From contig NZ_JAHCDD010000006.1 of assembly GCF_018413525.1 (NCBI RefSeq), positions 54,291-118,290 on the forward strand: DNA of 64,000 nt, in the 5' to 3' direction. Of the stretch, positions 8,911 to 18,791 are shown piece by piece. Every line of letters starts with the position of its first letter. Position 1 is the stretch's first letter. The translations under genes and the position numbers were made by a program. Under the pieces are notes generated by a model, which did no database searches, was not told the DNA's origin, and worked only from the letters and a program-made list of their open reading frames with translations. Source of the DNA: Acidovorax sp. CCYZU-2555 (GTDB lineage: Bacteria; Pseudomonadota; Gammaproteobacteria; Burkholderiales; Burkholderiaceae_C).

Positions 8911-9702
8911 TCAGGGAGCGATATGTCCCACATTACGCAAACGACAACGGGCCTTGGCATAGGCAGGCGACTGCCACAGCGTCCAGAGACTTTGCAGATG
9001 CCATTTGAAATGCATCCACTGCCGGCCGCTCGCACGCTGGCCCGCATGAACGATGCGCACCGGAACAACCACCAGGCACCAGCCCGCGAGTTGCACGCGC
9101 AGGCTCAGATCGACATCCTCACAGTACATGAAGAAACGCTCATCAAAACCTTCCACGGCACGCCAGACCTGCGCAGGCAAAACGACACACGCCGCGTTCA
9201 CCCAATCCATGCGCACCTGCTTGCGGCCCAGCAATCTGCGCTGAAGCAGGCTCAGCGGGGTTGTCAGCTCACGCCGGCTGTCCTGCTCGTGTCCCGCTGC
9301 ATCGACCTGCACGGGGCAAGCCATGCCGGCCCCCGGCGTCGTCGCCGCCCGGCACAGCGCATCCAGCACATCACCTTGCTCCGGCAACAAGACCACATCA
9401 GGATTCAACACACAGACAAATGCCTCATCCGCGCCGGCCAGGGCTTGGTTGTGGTTGGCACCAAAGCCTTGGGGCTGCGGATTGCGAACGATATCCAGCA
9501 CGAAAGGCCAGCCTCCCTCAGGGGGGGCTGGGGGCATGTCAGGTTCCGGGATATTGAGGGTCAGCACCACCCGTGTCACGCGCGCACTCGACCACTCTGC
9601 CAGTTGATACAACAAGGAAGTGACATGCGCGGCGTGGCCGTGGCTGACCATCGAAACGACCAGGTTACCGGCGTCATCCGCGTATTTTTTGTTTTCACTC
9701 AC
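8911..9702 (-). CDS. Glycosyltransferase family 2, rhamnosyltransferase-like
   Basis: The product (about 263 residues from the GTG at 9702) has a GT-A fold with VVSMVSHGH at the N-terminus, the metal/nucleotide motif CVLNPDVVLL and the acceptor-site motif FDERFFMYCEDVDLSLR seen in WbbL/RfbN-type rhamnosyltransferases. The frame stays open back to 9852, but the upstream residues look like untranslated sequence, so I chose the GTG just ahead of conserved sequence; no strong ribosome-binding site is visible. Downstream of the dTDP-rhamnose genes, it probably adds rhamnose to a lipid-linked glycan in the cytoplasm. Confidence 0.8.
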   Translation of the reverse strand: MSENKKYADDAGNLVVSMVSHGHAAHVTSLLYQLAEWSSARVTRVVLTLNIPEPDMPPAPPEGGWPFVLDIVRNPQPQGFGANHNQALAGADEAFVCVLNPDVVLLPEQGDVLDALCRAATTPGAGMACPVQVDAAGHEQDSRRELTTPLSLLQRRLLGRKQVRMDWVNAACVVLPAQVWRAVEGFDERFFMYCEDVDLSLRVQLAGWCLVVVPVRIVHAGQRASGRQWMHFKWHLQSLWTLWQSPAYAKARCRLRNVGHIAP

Positions 9703-9988
9703 TGCATTGCACCAATAGAAATACCCACTTAGAGCGGCCAACACACCCGTGGTACCTCGTGGCCTTGTCGTACGGGATGTACTGCCTGCGGCAAAGCACC
9801 TGACTCCACCGCAGATCTGACGATTTGCTGAATCGTATTGGCCGTGGCGCAACCTGCAGCGGCCACCGACTCACCGCTACCCCATACTGTTTCACGGCGT
9901 GGCGGGGAGACATCACACGGTCTGTCGGCAATCACCTGGCGAACATGCAAGCCTATGTGACCCGCACCGCCCGCCATGGCAAAGGCTT
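9703..9988 (-). other. Intergenic gap between rfbC and GT2, possible gene remnant
   Basis: This 286-bp gap has no convincing intact gene. On the minus strand one frame reads [20 protein letters not shown] and later ETVWGSGESV, faintly like the dinucleotide loop and a later motif of a short-chain sugar epimerase with the middle missing. That similarity is weak and may be chance. No terminator or promoter stands out. Confidence 0.25.
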
Positions 9989-10537
9989 CTAGGCGAACAC
10001 CTCTGCATCCTCCCATTGCGGTGCCTCGGCATCCTTGCCCGACAACTGCGGTGCTGCATTCAGCGGCCATTCGATCGCCAGATGGGGGTCATTCCAGGCA
10101 ACGCTACGCTCAAATGCAGGCGCGTAATAGTTGGTCGTCTTGTAGAGGAAATCGGCTGTCTCGCTGAGCACCACGAAACCATGTGCAAAGCCCGGAGGCA
10201 CCCACAGCTGTTTATGGTTCTCGGCCGTCAGTTCCGCCCCCACCCATTGCCCAAAAGTGGGCGAGCTGCGTCGCACGTCAACGGCAACATCGAACACCGC
10301 CCCCTGCACCACGCGCACCAGCTTGCCTTGTGCATGCGGCGGCAACTGGTAATGCAGGCCGCGCAGCACACCTTGGGCGCTGCGACTATGGTTGTCCTGC
10401 ACGAAGTCGTAGTGCGAACCCGTGGCTTCGTCGAACGCCTTCTGGTTGAAGCTTTCGAGGAAAAATCCGCGAGCATCGCCAAACACCTTGGGCTCGAACA
10501 GGATGACGTCGGCAATCGCCAAGGGAGTCGCCTTCAT
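9989..10537 (-). CDS. rfbC: dTDP-4-dehydrorhamnose 3,5-epimerase
   Basis: This 182-residue cupin enzyme (RmlC) performs the third step to dTDP-L-rhamnose. The catalytic region [20 protein letters not shown], the [10 protein letters not shown] segment and [14 protein letters not shown] with the second conserved His are present. The ATG at 10537 overlaps the rfbA stop in an ATGA junction and starts the conserved [11 protein letters not shown], so the longer open frame upstream is not used. It is the last of four coupled genes. Confidence 0.97.
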   Translation of the reverse strand: MKATPLAIADVILFEPKVFGDARGFFLESFNQKAFDEATGSHYDFVQDNHSRSAQGVLRGLHYQLPPHAQGKLVRVVQGAVFDVAVDVRRSSPTFGQWVGAELTAENHKQLWVPPGFAHGFVVLSETADFLYKTTNYYAPAFERSVAWNDPHLAIEWPLNAAPQLSGKDAEAPQWEDAEVFA

Positions 10538-11421
10538 GCATTCACCTTCTCTTTCAGCAGCCGCAGCAGGTACTGGCCGTAACCGTTCTTGGCCATGGCC
10601 TGGCCCAGGCTTTCGAGTTGCTTCGCGTCGATCCAACCCTGGCGAAACGCGAGTTCCTCCGGGCAAGCCACTTTAAGGCCCTGGCGATTTTCGAGTGTGG
10701 CAATGAACTGACCGGCTTCCAGCAGACTTTCATGCGTGCCGGTATCGAGCCAGGCATAGCCCCGGCCCATGATTTCCACCTGCAACTGGCCCTGCTCGAG
10801 ATACATGCGGTTGAGGTCGGTGATCTCGAGTTCGCCGCGCGCCGAAGGCTGCAGGCGCTTGGCCATCTCGACCACCTGGTTGTCATAGAAGTACAGGCCG
10901 GTCACCGCATAGTTGCTCTTGGGCACGGCGGGCTTTTCTTCCAGCGACAGCACTTTGCCCGAAGCGTCGAAATCGGCAACGCCATAACGCTCGGGGTCTT
11001 GCACATGATAGGCAAAGACGCTCGCGCCCTCGTCACGCACGCTGGCCCGTGCCAGCAGATGCTGGAAGTCGTGGCCATAGAAAATGTTGTCGCCGAGCAC
11101 CAGCGCGCTAGGTGCTCCATTCAGGAACTGCTCGCCGATGATGAACGCCTGGGCCAGACCGTCCGGGCTGGGCTGCACCGCGTACTCGAGGCGCAGTCCC
11201 CATTGGCTGCCGTCGCCGAGCAGTTGCTCGAAACGCGGCGTATCCTGGGGCGTGCTGATGATCAGGATTTCGCGTATGCCCGCGAGCATCAGCGTGCTCA
11301 GCGGGTAATAGATCATTGGCTTGTCGTAAACCGGCAGCAACTGCTTGCTGATGGCCAGCGTGGCCGGGTGCAGACGGGTGCCGGAGCCCCCGGCCAGGAT
11401 GATGCCCTTGCGTTGTGTCAT
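10534..11421 (-). CDS. rfbA: Glucose-1-phosphate thymidylyltransferase
   Basis: This 295-residue RmlA couples glucose-1-phosphate to dTTP, the first step to dTDP-L-rhamnose. It shows the nucleotidyltransferase signature [20 protein letters not shown], the KPMIYYPL motif, [10 protein letters not shown] and the allosteric-region motif [19 protein letters not shown]. Product inhibition by dTDP-rhamnose is known for the family. It sits 6 bp after rfbD and overlaps rfbC by 4 bp. Its C-terminal third is the template against which the decayed copy at 15701-16008 can be recognised. Confidence 0.97.
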   Translation of the reverse strand: MTQRKGIILAGGSGTRLHPATLAISKQLLPVYDKPMIYYPLSTLMLAGIREILIISTPQDTPRFEQLLGDGSQWGLRLEYAVQPSPDGLAQAFIIGEQFLNGAPSALVLGDNIFYGHDFQHLLARASVRDEGASVFAYHVQDPERYGVADFDASGKVLSLEEKPAVPKSNYAVTGLYFYDNQVVEMAKRLQPSARGELEITDLNRMYLEQGQLQVEIMGRGYAWLDTGTHESLLEAGQFIATLENRQGLKVACPEELAFRQGWIDAKQLESLGQAMAKNGYGQYLLRLLKEKVNA

Positions 11422-11427
11422 GATTTT

Positions 11428-12315
11428 TTAGAGAGTTTCGTGAAGCATGCGGGCCACGCCCTGCTGCCAGTCGGGTAGCTGCAGGCCGAAGCGGGCCTGC
11501 AGGCGCGACGTGTCCAGTCGGGAGTTCAGGGGCCGCTGCGCAGGGGTGGGAAAAGCGCTGGTGGGCACGGATGCGATCTCGCTGACGCGCAACGGCAGCT
11601 GCGGGCGCAGGCGGCGTGCGGTCTCGATCACGAAACCAGCGTAGGCATGCCAGGATGTCTCGCCCGACGCCACCAGGTGGTACAGGCCCAGGTCTTGCGG
11701 CGAATGACCCACATGCCGAATGGCATGGGCGGTCACATCGGCGATCAGATCGGCGCCCGTGGGTGCGCCCCACTGGTCATCGATGACCGTGAGGCGTTCG
11801 CGCTCCTGCGCCAGGCGCAGCATGGTCTTGGCGAAATTGCCGCCACGTGCCGCATAGACCCAGCTGGTACGGAAAATCAGATGCCGGCAGCCGGACGCGA
11901 CAATCGCCTGCTCACCTTCGAGCTTGGTGCGGCCGTAGACCGACAGCGGCGCGGTTGCTGCGTCTTCCGTGCGGGCCGCGCTGCCGCTGCCATCGAACAC
12001 ATAGTCGGTGCTGTAGTGCACCAGCAAGGCGTTGAGAGCCTTGGCCTCGCGCGCCAGCAGCCCGGGCGTGGTTGCATTGAGCAGGCGCGCCAACTCGGGC
12101 TCGGCTTCGGCCTTGTCTACCGCGGTATGCGCGGCTGCATTGACGATCACATCGGGGCGAAGGTCGCGGACGCTGCGCGCCACGCTGTCGGGGTCGGCAA
12201 AGTCGACGGCAGGCGTGTCCTGGCGGCCCAGGGTGATGACTTCACCGAGCACGGCCAGGCTGCGCTGCAGCTCCCAACCGACCTGGCCCGTGGGGCCCAG
12301 AAGAACGATTTTCAT
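11428..12315 (-). CDS. rfbD: dTDP-4-dehydrorhamnose reductase
   Basis: This 295-residue short-chain reductase (RmlD) uses NAD(P)H for the final step to dTDP-L-rhamnose. The Rossmann motif [11 protein letters not shown], the catalytic STDYVFDG and YGRTKLEGE (Tyr/Lys pair) are visible. The ATG at 12315 overlaps the rfbB stop (ATGA), which selects [11 protein letters not shown] over the longer upstream frame. Confidence 0.97.
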   Translation of the reverse strand: MKIVLLGPTGQVGWELQRSLAVLGEVITLGRQDTPAVDFADPDSVARSVRDLRPDVIVNAAAHTAVDKAEAEPELARLLNATTPGLLAREAKALNALLVHYSTDYVFDGSGSAARTEDAATAPLSVYGRTKLEGEQAIVASGCRHLIFRTSWVYAARGGNFAKTMLRLAQERERLTVIDDQWGAPTGADLIADVTAHAIRHVGHSPQDLGLYHLVASGETSWHAYAGFVIETARRLRPQLPLRVSEIASVPTSAFPTPAQRPLNSRLDTSRLQARFGLQLPDWQQGVARMLHETL

Positions 12316-13373
12316 GCGCTGGCGTATTGGGTCTGCACCCAGTCCCGGTAGGAACCACTTTGCACCTGCGCGACCCATTCGGGATTCGCGAGGTACCACT
12401 GCACTGTCTTGCGGATGCCGGTTTCAAACGTTTCTGCCGGCTTCCAGCCCAGCTCGCGCTCGAGCTTGCGGGCGTCAATGGCATAGCGTCGGTCGTGGCC
12501 GGGTCGGTCCTTGACGTAGCTGATCTGTTCGCGGTACGACAGGCCATCGGCGCGCGGACGCAGTTCATCGAGCAACGTGCAGACCATGTTGACGATCTCG
12601 ACGTTGGGCTTTTCGTTCCAGCCACCCACGTTATAGGTCTCACCCAGGCGGCCGGATTCGAGCACGCGGCGGATGGCGCTGCAGTGATCCTTGACATACA
12701 GCCAGTCGCGCACCTGCATGCCGTCGCCATAAATCGGCAGCGGCTTGCCGGCCAGGGCATTGACGATCATCAGCGGAATGAGCTTTTCCGGGAAGTGCAG
12801 CGGCCCGTAGTTGTTGCTGCAATTGGTGGTCAACACCGGCAGGCCGTAGGTATGGTGCCAGGCACGCACCAGATGGTCGCTCGCGGCCTTGCTCGCCGAA
12901 TACGGGCTGTTGGGCTCGTAGTTGTGTGATTCGGTGAACGCCGGTGCATCGGGCGCCAGGCTACCGTAGACCTCGTCCGTGGAGACATGAAGAAAGCGAA
13001 ATGCCGTCTTTGACTCGCCTTCCAGCTGGCTCCAATAAGCGCGCACCGACTCGAGCAAGCGAAAACTGCCGACGATGTTCGTCTGGATGAAATCTTCGGG
13101 GCCGTGGATGGAGCGGTCCACATGGCTTTCCGCAGCGAAGTTGACCACGGCGCGCGGCTGATGCTGCTGCAGCAACTGGCCCAGCAGGGCACTGTCGCCG
13201 ATGTCGCCTTGCACAAACACATGGCGGGCATCACCCTGCAGACTGGCAAGGTTGTGCACATTGCCCGCATAGGTCAATTTATCGAGATTAACAACCGGCT
13301 CGTCATGCGCTGACAACCAGTCGAGTACGAAATTGGCACCGATAAAGCCTGCGCCGCCTGTGATCAGAATCAT
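12312..13373 (-). CDS. rfbB: dTDP-glucose 4,6-dehydratase
   Basis: This 353-residue extended SDR (RmlB) converts dTDP-glucose to the 4-keto-6-deoxy form. It has the NAD loop [11 protein letters not shown], the catalytic STDEVYG, the [15 protein letters not shown]yr/Lys motif and NCSNNYGP. It is first in the operon rfbB-rfbD-rfbA-rfbC. The 222 bp between it and coaX should hold the promoter, but I cannot place convincing -35/-10 boxes there. Confidence 0.97.
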   Translation of the reverse strand: MILITGGAGFIGANFVLDWLSAHDEPVVNLDKLTYAGNVHNLASLQGDARHVFVQGDIGDSALLGQLLQQHQPRAVVNFAAESHVDRSIHGPEDFIQTNIVGSFRLLESVRAYWSQLEGESKTAFRFLHVSTDEVYGSLAPDAPAFTESHNYEPNSPYSASKAASDHLVRAWHHTYGLPVLTTNCSNNYGPLHFPEKLIPLMIVNALAGKPLPIYGDGMQVRDWLYVKDHCSAIRRVLESGRLGETYNVGGWNEKPNVEIVNMVCTLLDELRPRADGLSYREQISYVKDRPGHDRRYAIDARKLERELGWKPAETFETGIRKTVQWYLANPEWVAQVQSGSYRDWVQTQYASA

Positions 13374-13595
13374 GGGGGGTGTGTATAAATGCCTTTCGGC
13401 GAAGCTTTCAATTATCTCATTGACTCCCCAAGGCGTGCACTAAGGCGAGTCACCAGCGGTAATCCGTGCAGCGCGATGAATCCATGCACCGCTACGTGCC
13501 ATGTCCTGGCCACGGCCGACGACCGCGGAGCGCGCATGCGTCAAGCCTGCGCACCCGGACAAATCCTCACAATTTCACGTGCGCAGATGCGCGTC

Positions 13596-14372
13596 TCACG
13601 CCTGCCAGCGCTGTGCCGCGATCACCAGCAGACCATCAAAGATCAGGTTGTCGGTGAGCTCGAACGGACGCGACATGCTGGGTGCCATTTTCCAGCCTGC
13701 GCCACCGGCCATGATGCAGGCCGGCGCCTCGCCGCAGCGTGCGCTCAGATGCTGGTAGATTCGTTCGACCGCGCCGGCAATCGCATACGTACCGCCACTG
13801 GTCAACGCATCGCTGGTGTTGGTCGGAAAAAGTGTGACCTCGCCCGTGGGCACATGCAGCCCCGCGGTACCGGTCTCGAGTGCGCGCAGCATGATGCCGT
13901 GGCCGGGAAGGATCAGCCCGCCGAGAAAACGGCCCTCGGCGTCAAGCGCATCTACGGTCACGGCGGTGCCGACCATGACAACCACCAGCGGCCGGGCCGC
14001 ACCTTGGCGCAGCACCTGGTGGCGCGCACCTATCATAGCCACCCAGCGATCCGCGCCCAGACGGGTCGGATGGTCGTAGCCATTGGTCACACCAGCCTCG
14101 GCCATCGATGGCACCACCCATTGCGGCACGACATCCCAATCCGCCATCTGCTCGATTTGCTGCTGCACCCGGCGCATGACAGCATCGCCCGCAACCACGC
14201 AACCGAGCATGCGATCGGGCGCGGGCAGGCCCGCCCAACCGGTTTCCGCCAGTTGATCGATGTGCTCGAGGAATTCGGCGCCATGCGCCAACAGGTTGGC
14301 GCCAGGATGCGCCGCGTCGTACATCGCCCATTTGAGACGGGTGTTGCCAACGTCGATGGCCAGAAATGTCAT
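13596..14372 (-). CDS. coaX: Type III pantothenate kinase
   Basis: This 258-residue ASKHA-fold kinase phosphorylates pantothenate, the first step of coenzyme A synthesis. Motifs are the phosphate loop [25 protein letters not shown] and [20 protein letters not shown]. The ATG at 14372 starts the conserved [11 protein letters not shown]; the open frame continues upstream but is not conserved. In Burkholderiales this gene often follows birA, but here its downstream neighbour on the same strand is rfbB's promoter region. Confidence 0.94.
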   Translation of the reverse strand: MTFLAIDVGNTRLKWAMYDAAHPGANLLAHGAEFLEHIDQLAETGWAGLPAPDRMLGCVVAGDAVMRRVQQQIEQMADWDVVPQWVVPSMAEAGVTNGYDHPTRLGADRWVAMIGARHQVLRQGAARPLVVVMVGTAVTVDALDAEGRFLGGLILPGHGIMLRALETGTAGLHVPTGEVTLFPTNTSDALTSGGTYAIAGAVERIYQHLSARCGEAPACIMAGGAGWKMAPSMSRPFELTDNLIFDGLLVIAAQRWQA

Positions 14373-14545
14373 GCGGCGAATTATGCGGAGTTTTGCCCTG
14401 GCTGGGGGGTTCGTGCGGCCTGGCGTTGACATATTGATGTCGGCCCGAAATGTATTGAAATGTCTTGACAAGTCCTTATCCGACGCCGCTGCGCCCCAAC
14501 TCGGGCTAGAGTGAGGTCTCTTTGCTTTTCACAGGAGTCAATCCC

Positions 14546-15028
14546 ATGGGTCTTTTCTCTTTCATCAAGGAAGCTGGCGAGAAGTTGTTTGGCGGCAAGG
14601 ATGCCCAGGCGGCGCCCGTTCCGGGCGCATCGCAGGACGACTTGAACATCAAGGCGGCCAGCGCTATCGAAGCCTATATCGCCAGCCAGAAGCTGGGCGC
14701 GAGCAACATCAAGGTGGTGTTCGACGGCGTGCAAGGCAAGGTCACGGTGACGGGCGACGCGCCCACCCAGGCCGCCAAGGAAAAGATCACGCTGTGCTGC
14801 GGCAATGTCGCCAACGTGACTTCGGTCGACAATCAGATCACGGTCACCAACCCCGAGCCCGAAGCCCAGTACCACGATGTGGTGCGCGGTGACACGCTGT
14901 CGGCAATTGCCAAGAAGTACTACGGCGACGCCAACAAGTATCCGGCGATCTTCGAGGCCAACAAGCCCATGCTGAGCCATCCCGACAAGATTTATCCAGG
15001 CCAGAAGCTGCGCATTCCTGCGCAGTAA
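14546..15028 (+). CDS. kbp: BON and LysM domain protein, Kbp/YgaU-like
   Basis: The 160-residue product begins MGLFSFIKEAGEKLFGG, has a BON domain at about residues 30-95 (IKVVFDGVQGKVTVTGDAPT) and a LysM domain at about 110-160 (YHDVVRGDTLSAIAKKYYGD, then NKPMLSHPDKIYPGQKLRIP). The order and spacing match E. coli Kbp (YgaU), a soluble K+-binding protein. The start at 14546 is preceded by ACAGGAG. There is no signal peptide, which fits a cytoplasmic protein despite the LysM domain. A strong terminator follows. Confidence 0.9.
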   Translation: MGLFSFIKEAGEKLFGGKDAQAAPVPGASQDDLNIKAASAIEAYIASQKLGASNIKVVFDGVQGKVTVTGDAPTQAAKEKITLCCGNVANVTSVDNQITVTNPEPEAQYHDVVRGDTLSAIAKKYYGDANKYPAIFEANKPMLSHPDKIYPGQKLRIPAQ

Positions 15029-15042
15029 GCACTCATCGAATC

Positions 15043-15071
15043 AAAAAAACGGGCCGCTGGCCCGTTTTTTT
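15043..15071 (+). terminator. Rho-independent terminator after kbp
   Basis: A CGGGCC/GGCCCG stem with a GCT loop is flanked by A7 on the left and T7 on the right. The symmetry lets it work in both directions, so it can also serve the rhodanese gene converging from the right. Confidence 0.9.
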
Positions 15072-15080
15072 ATGGCGGAC

Positions 15081-15521
15081 TCACTGGCGCCAGGGCAAAC
15101 CTGCACGCCGCCAGCCGCCCATATTGCCGCGCTGGCCATTCGCATCCGCATCGCCTTCGAAGCCTTCGAGAATGTTGTAGGCCTCAAGGCCCAGGGTTGC
15201 CGCGCGCTGCGCGGCCGCGACCGAGCGCACGCCGCTGCGACACAGCAGCACCACTTTCATGCCTTCGGGCACGGCAGCGCGCAGTTGGGTGTCGAACTCG
15301 GCGTTCGCCGCCATGCCTGGCCATTGCTTCCAGGCCACGGCCGCGGCGCCGGGCACACGCCCCACCCATTCGCGCTCGGCGTCGGTGCGCACATCGACCA
15401 GCACCGCCTGCCCTTGCTGCACCCATTGCCAGGCCAGCGCCGCGGGCAGATCGCCTGCATAGCCCTGGGCGGGCCGCACGCCGGAAGATGTCGAAGAACC
15501 GGGAGTCAAAGAATCAGTCAT
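15081..15521 (-). CDS. Single-domain rhodanese-like protein
   Basis: This 146-residue protein has one rhodanese domain with the active-site loop LLCRSGVRSVAAAQ, whose Cys can carry a persulfide, and the CDC25-like motif VLVDVRTDAEREWVGRVPGA. Proteins of this type transfer or sense sulfane sulfur. The start at 15521 gives MTDSLTPGSSTSSG, a flexible lead; the open frame continues upstream but has no conserved sequence. It converges with kbp over the shared bidirectional terminator. Confidence 0.85.
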   Translation of the reverse strand: MTDSLTPGSSTSSGVRPAQGYAGDLPAALAWQWVQQGQAVLVDVRTDAEREWVGRVPGAAAVAWKQWPGMAANAEFDTQLRAAVPEGMKVVLLCRSGVRSVAAAQRAATLGLEAYNILEGFEGDADANGQRGNMGGWRRAGLPWRQ

Positions 15522-15700
15522 GGCATACAGTCTCGCAGAACTACGGCCGCGTTTCCAGCGCAACCCTGCAATGCGCGCCCATGCAGCGCGACAACATATT
15601 CCACTGCGATTATTCCCCAGTGTCCCAAGCAACAGTCGACGGCGAAAACCGGGAACGTGCGCGCGTTCGCCTACAATGCGCAGCATCCCGAGAATCAGGT

Positions 15701-16008
15701 GTAGCCGAGGTCGATGCCAGAGTAGTGGCACCGGCACGGCGGCTCAAGCCCTCGCCGCATGGTCACCGACCTGAATCGCCTGTCCCCAAAAAAGGCCGGT
15801 TGAACCTGCAGCACATTGGCTGAGGTCATGCCTGGCTGGACACCGACACCCACGCAAGCCTGCAGGAGGCGCGGCGGTTCATCGCCGTGCCCGGGCAGCG
15901 CCAAGGCTTGAAACCACCCTGCACCGAAGACATCGCCTGACGCATGCGCCAGATCGATGCCGGCCAATGGCCTCAGCCCCTACCGAAAAATGGCTGCAGC
16001 TGCCATCC
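15701..16008 (+). pseudogene. Remnant of a second rmlA (C-terminal third)
   Basis: One continuous plus-strand frame reads VVAPARRLKPSPHG, then GHAWLDTDTHASLQEARRFI, then GQRQGLKPPCTEDIA and RMRQIDAGQ..PLPKNG. The intact RfbA in this window reads [48 protein letters not shown] and [15 protein letters not shown] in the same order and spacing. Two in-frame TGA stops interrupt it, one replacing the Arg before the GHAWLDT motif. No start or N-terminal part is present. It is a decayed fragment directly left of the AT-rich gtr island. Confidence 0.8.
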
Positions 16009-16028
16009 GCAACCGTTTCAGGAGCAAT

Positions 16029-16057
16029 TGCGGCCTCAAGGCCGCAGAATCATTTTT
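16029..16057 (+). terminator. Hairpin with T-tract upstream of gtrA
   Basis: TGCGGCCT/AGGCCGCA forms a GC-rich stem with a tight loop, followed after a few bases by ATTTTT. It may terminate transcription entering from the left or act as an attenuator for the gtr genes, whose first start is 12 bp further on. Confidence 0.45.
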
Positions 16058-16068
16058 GGCGTAAAGAT

Positions 16069-16434
16069 ATGCATGAGAGATATTTGTTCGTTAGGTATGT
16101 AATGGTCGGTGTGGCCAACACACTGGTTCACGCCGGCGTTTTCTTCCTGGGAATCTTGTTGCTCAGTCAATCGCTGGCGAATTTGATTGCATTTTTTGTT
16201 TCGGCGTCGTTTTCGTTCTTCGCCAATGCAAAATTCACTTTCAAGGCAGCACCAAAAAAATCAAAGTATTTGTGCTTTGTATTTTTCATGGGTGGGCTGA
16301 GCTATCTCACAGGATATTTTTGCGATGAATTGAGTATTGCCCCGGCTTTTACTTTCATACTGCATTGTTTCTTGAGTTTAATTATCGGCTTTTTATTCTC
16401 GAAATTTCTTTTTAAAGAGCGGGGTGTGCAATGA
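16069..16434 (+). CDS. gtrA: GtrA family flippase-like membrane protein
   Basis: This 121-residue protein has four predicted membrane segments and the GtrA-family start [20 protein letters not shown] plus [10 protein letters not shown]. GtrA proteins are thought to flip undecaprenyl-phosphate-linked glucose (or another sugar) to the periplasm. The ATG at 16069 gives MHERYLF; the ribosome-binding site is weak. It overlaps gtrB in an ATGA junction. The gene is far more AT-rich than its surroundings. Confidence 0.88.
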   Translation: MHERYLFVRYVMVGVANTLVHAGVFFLGILLLSQSLANLIAFFVSASFSFFANAKFTFKAAPKKSKYLCFVFFMGGLSYLTGYFCDELSIAPAFTFILHCFLSLIIGFLFSKFLFKERGVQ

Positions 16435-17360
16435 TCATTTCTTTGGTGGTTCCGGTCTTCAACGAAGAAGATGCTGTTCCAATCTTTCACGAAGCCATCA
16501 AGAACAACCATGAACTTGGCGCATATGATCTGGAAATCATTTTCGTCAATGATGGAAGCACAGACGACACCGCGCAGGTTGTTAAAAACATCCTGCAAAA
16601 TGAATCAAACATCAAACTGATCAATTTTTCCAGGAACTTCGGAAAAGAGCCCGCGCTTTTCGCCGGGCTTCAGCATGCGCAAGGCGATGTCATCATCCCC
16701 ATCGATGTGGATCTGCAGGACCCGATTGAAGTCATTCCTCGACTCATAGAGAAGTACCGGGACGGTGCTGAAGTGGTCTTGGCAAAAAGAGTCGATCGTG
16801 CCTCCGATAGCTGGATGAAGCGCACCACGGCCGAGGCTTTTTACTGGATACACAACAAGATATCCAAGCCAAAGATCGAAAGCAATGTCGGCGACTTCCG
16901 GTTGATGAGCCGCAAGGTGGTGAATGAAATCATCAAACTGGAAGAAACCCAGCTTTTCATGAAGGGCATACTGAGCTGGGTCGGATTCAAGACGGACATT
17001 GTCGAATACACCCGGGAAAAACGGGTGGCAGGCGACACTAAATTTAATGCATGGAAGCTTTGGAATTTGGCCGTCGAGGGAATCACTTCGTTCTCCACTG
17101 CCCCACTCAAGGTATGGACATACATTGGACTGGTAGTTTCAGCGCTATCTTTCATCTACGCAATCGCCATCATTATCGACAAGCTGCTATTTGGGAATAC
17201 CGTATCCGGATATTCTTCCATCATGGTTTCATTGCTTTTCCTTGGCGGCGTCCAACTGATTGGAATTGGCGTTCTGGGCGAATACATTGGAAGAATATAT
17301 ATGGAATCCAAGAAAAGGCCCAGATATATAGTCGCCGATGTATTTCAATCCAAGCAATAA
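16431..17360 (+). CDS. gtrB: GtrB-like bactoprenol glycosyltransferase
   Basis: This 309-residue GT2 protein has an N-terminal GT-A domain ([39 protein letters not shown]) and two C-terminal membrane segments, the layout of GtrB/YfdH enzymes that move a sugar from UDP-sugar to undecaprenyl phosphate. It is coupled to gtrA by a 4-bp overlap, and the next gene follows after 9 bp. Together they form the classic three-gene glycan-modification cassette. Confidence 0.92.
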   Translation: MIISLVVPVFNEEDAVPIFHEAIKNNHELGAYDLEIIFVNDGSTDDTAQVVKNILQNESNIKLINFSRNFGKEPALFAGLQHAQGDVIIPIDVDLQDPIEVIPRLIEKYRDGAEVVLAKRVDRASDSWMKRTTAEAFYWIHNKISKPKIESNVGDFRLMSRKVVNEIIKLEETQLFMKGILSWVGFKTDIVEYTREKRVAGDTKFNAWKLWNLAVEGITSFSTAPLKVWTYIGLVVSALSFIYAIAIIIDKLLFGNTVSGYSSIMVSLLFLGGVQLIGIGVLGEYIGRIYMESKKRPRYIVADVFQSKQ

Positions 17361-17369
17361 AGACAAATC

Positions 17370-18737
17370 ATGAAAGAGGCTTTCAGCAACTTGCTACTTT
17401 CCAATAAGAAGATATTTTTTATCGGATTTCTTGTTTTTATTGCATTCATCGTTTCCGAGACGATCAACTATTACTATATTGACACCGGCGACTACCCCAG
17501 AGTGGTCTCCGGAATCTTGAATTATCACCTCCCGACGCAACGAACCAACTTCTTGCTCCTGGAAATAAAAGATCATTTCGTCAAATTCGATTACTTCAGC
17601 TCCTATACACTGATTTTATATGGAGTGACGTGGTTGACGCGATTTTTTACTGATATTTTCAATCTGAAAATTTTCGCTTCCCTCTTGAAAATATCATACA
17701 TCATCGTTCTTTTTAAATTTTACTCTTTTTACTTTAAAGAGAAAAATTTAACGAGCCTGATAATTTTCATCCTGGCGTCACTTCCTCTGCTGTCGTCAGC
17801 AAATCTTGGAATTTTCTCGTCGTTCTATCAGGAGCAGGTGGTCCTGATATTTCTGCCGCTGCTCTTGATTGGCTACTTGAATGGAACGATGAAAGGCTTC
17901 TTCCTTTCTCTGCTTGCAATCCTGATCATATCGACCGCCAAGAGCCAATTCTTCTACCTGCCGATCTTCGCGTTGTTTTTCTATTTCTTGTTCTCCAGAG
18001 AAAAAATATTAAAGAAGACAATACTCCTGATCGTTGTTCAGATTTTCGCTACGATTACCGCATTCTCGTCTTCCGGAGCGGTTAATTTGAATAGATACCA
18101 TTCTGAATATTTCGGACTTTATCCATATCAACAATTGAATGGAAAAGAAATCGATGCAGCGGCCGACATCGCCTGTATCGGGGTGGATGCATGGGGACAT
18201 AAATTTGATCTCGACCATGGCGCCGTCAGGACAGACATTGATCAAAAATGCATACAAAAGAATGCAAACTCTTCACACAAGAAAATCATCAACTATTTCC
18301 TGATGAATCCTGTGAATATCATCTCCTTGCTTTTCGACGAGGGAATCAATAGACAGGTACGCGAAAACTATTTTCACGTCTACTACAGTGAAAAAATCGT
18401 TGTGGACGATAACGATGTTTTCGAAAAAATCAAAAATGCCAAAGACAATATTTTCGCCGACAAGAAACTGATATTGCTAATTGCCTTTTTCATACTGGCC
18501 ATATTTTTCCACAAAAGCAAATATGGCCAGATGACAATCTTTCTCTCTTTATTCGCTCTATCGCAACTCTATATTTCTTTCTTTGGCGAAGGCTATAGAG
18601 ATCTGGCAAAGCATTTATTCGGCCTGAATTTCTCCTTTGACCTCATATTGTTCCTGTCAGTGATAGCAATCGCATCCTGGATCAAGAACAGGTCCGCCGG
18701 AATCACCGTCGATATAGCGCAACACAAAGGCGCCTGA
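17370..18737 (+). CDS. Polytopic membrane protein, GtrC-like position
   Basis: This 455-residue protein has about ten hydrophobic segments with a large hydrophilic loop around residues 240-360. It has no family signature I can name, but it occupies the place of the serotype-specific transferase (GtrC/GtrX) after gtrA-gtrB. Such proteins are diverse in sequence; they take the flipped lipid-linked sugar and place it on O-antigen in the periplasm. It is the most AT-rich gene of the window, rich in Phe, Ile, Lys and Asn. The assignment rests on context and topology. Confidence 0.7.
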   Translation: MKEAFSNLLLSNKKIFFIGFLVFIAFIVSETINYYYIDTGDYPRVVSGILNYHLPTQRTNFLLLEIKDHFVKFDYFSSYTLILYGVTWLTRFFTDIFNLKIFASLLKISYIIVLFKFYSFYFKEKNLTSLIIFILASLPLLSSANLGIFSSFYQEQVVLIFLPLLLIGYLNGTMKGFFLSLLAILIISTAKSQFFYLPIFALFFYFLFSREKILKKTILLIVVQIFATITAFSSSGAVNLNRYHSEYFGLYPYQQLNGKEIDAAADIACIGVDAWGHKFDLDHGAVRTDIDQKCIQKNANSSHKKIINYFLMNPVNIISLLFDEGINRQVRENYFHVYYSEKIVVDDNDVFEKIKNAKDNIFADKKLILLIAFFILAIFFHKSKYGQMTIFLSLFALSQLYISFFGEGYRDLAKHLFGLNFSFDLILFLSVIAIASWIKNRSAGITVDIAQHKGA

Positions 18738-18791
18738 ACCCGGCGCTCGCTGCGCCGTTGCCGCTTCACGCCCCACTCGGGCGTGCACGAC

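Noticed and set aside
14426..14470. Two TTGACA boxes between coaX and kbp as -35 elements
   Set aside because: Neither has a convincing -10 box at 16-18 bp on the plus strand, so I did not annotate a promoter.
18738..18791. GC-rich hairpin after the gtr island as terminator
   Set aside because: The stem GGCGC/GCGCC is short and lacks a T-tract.
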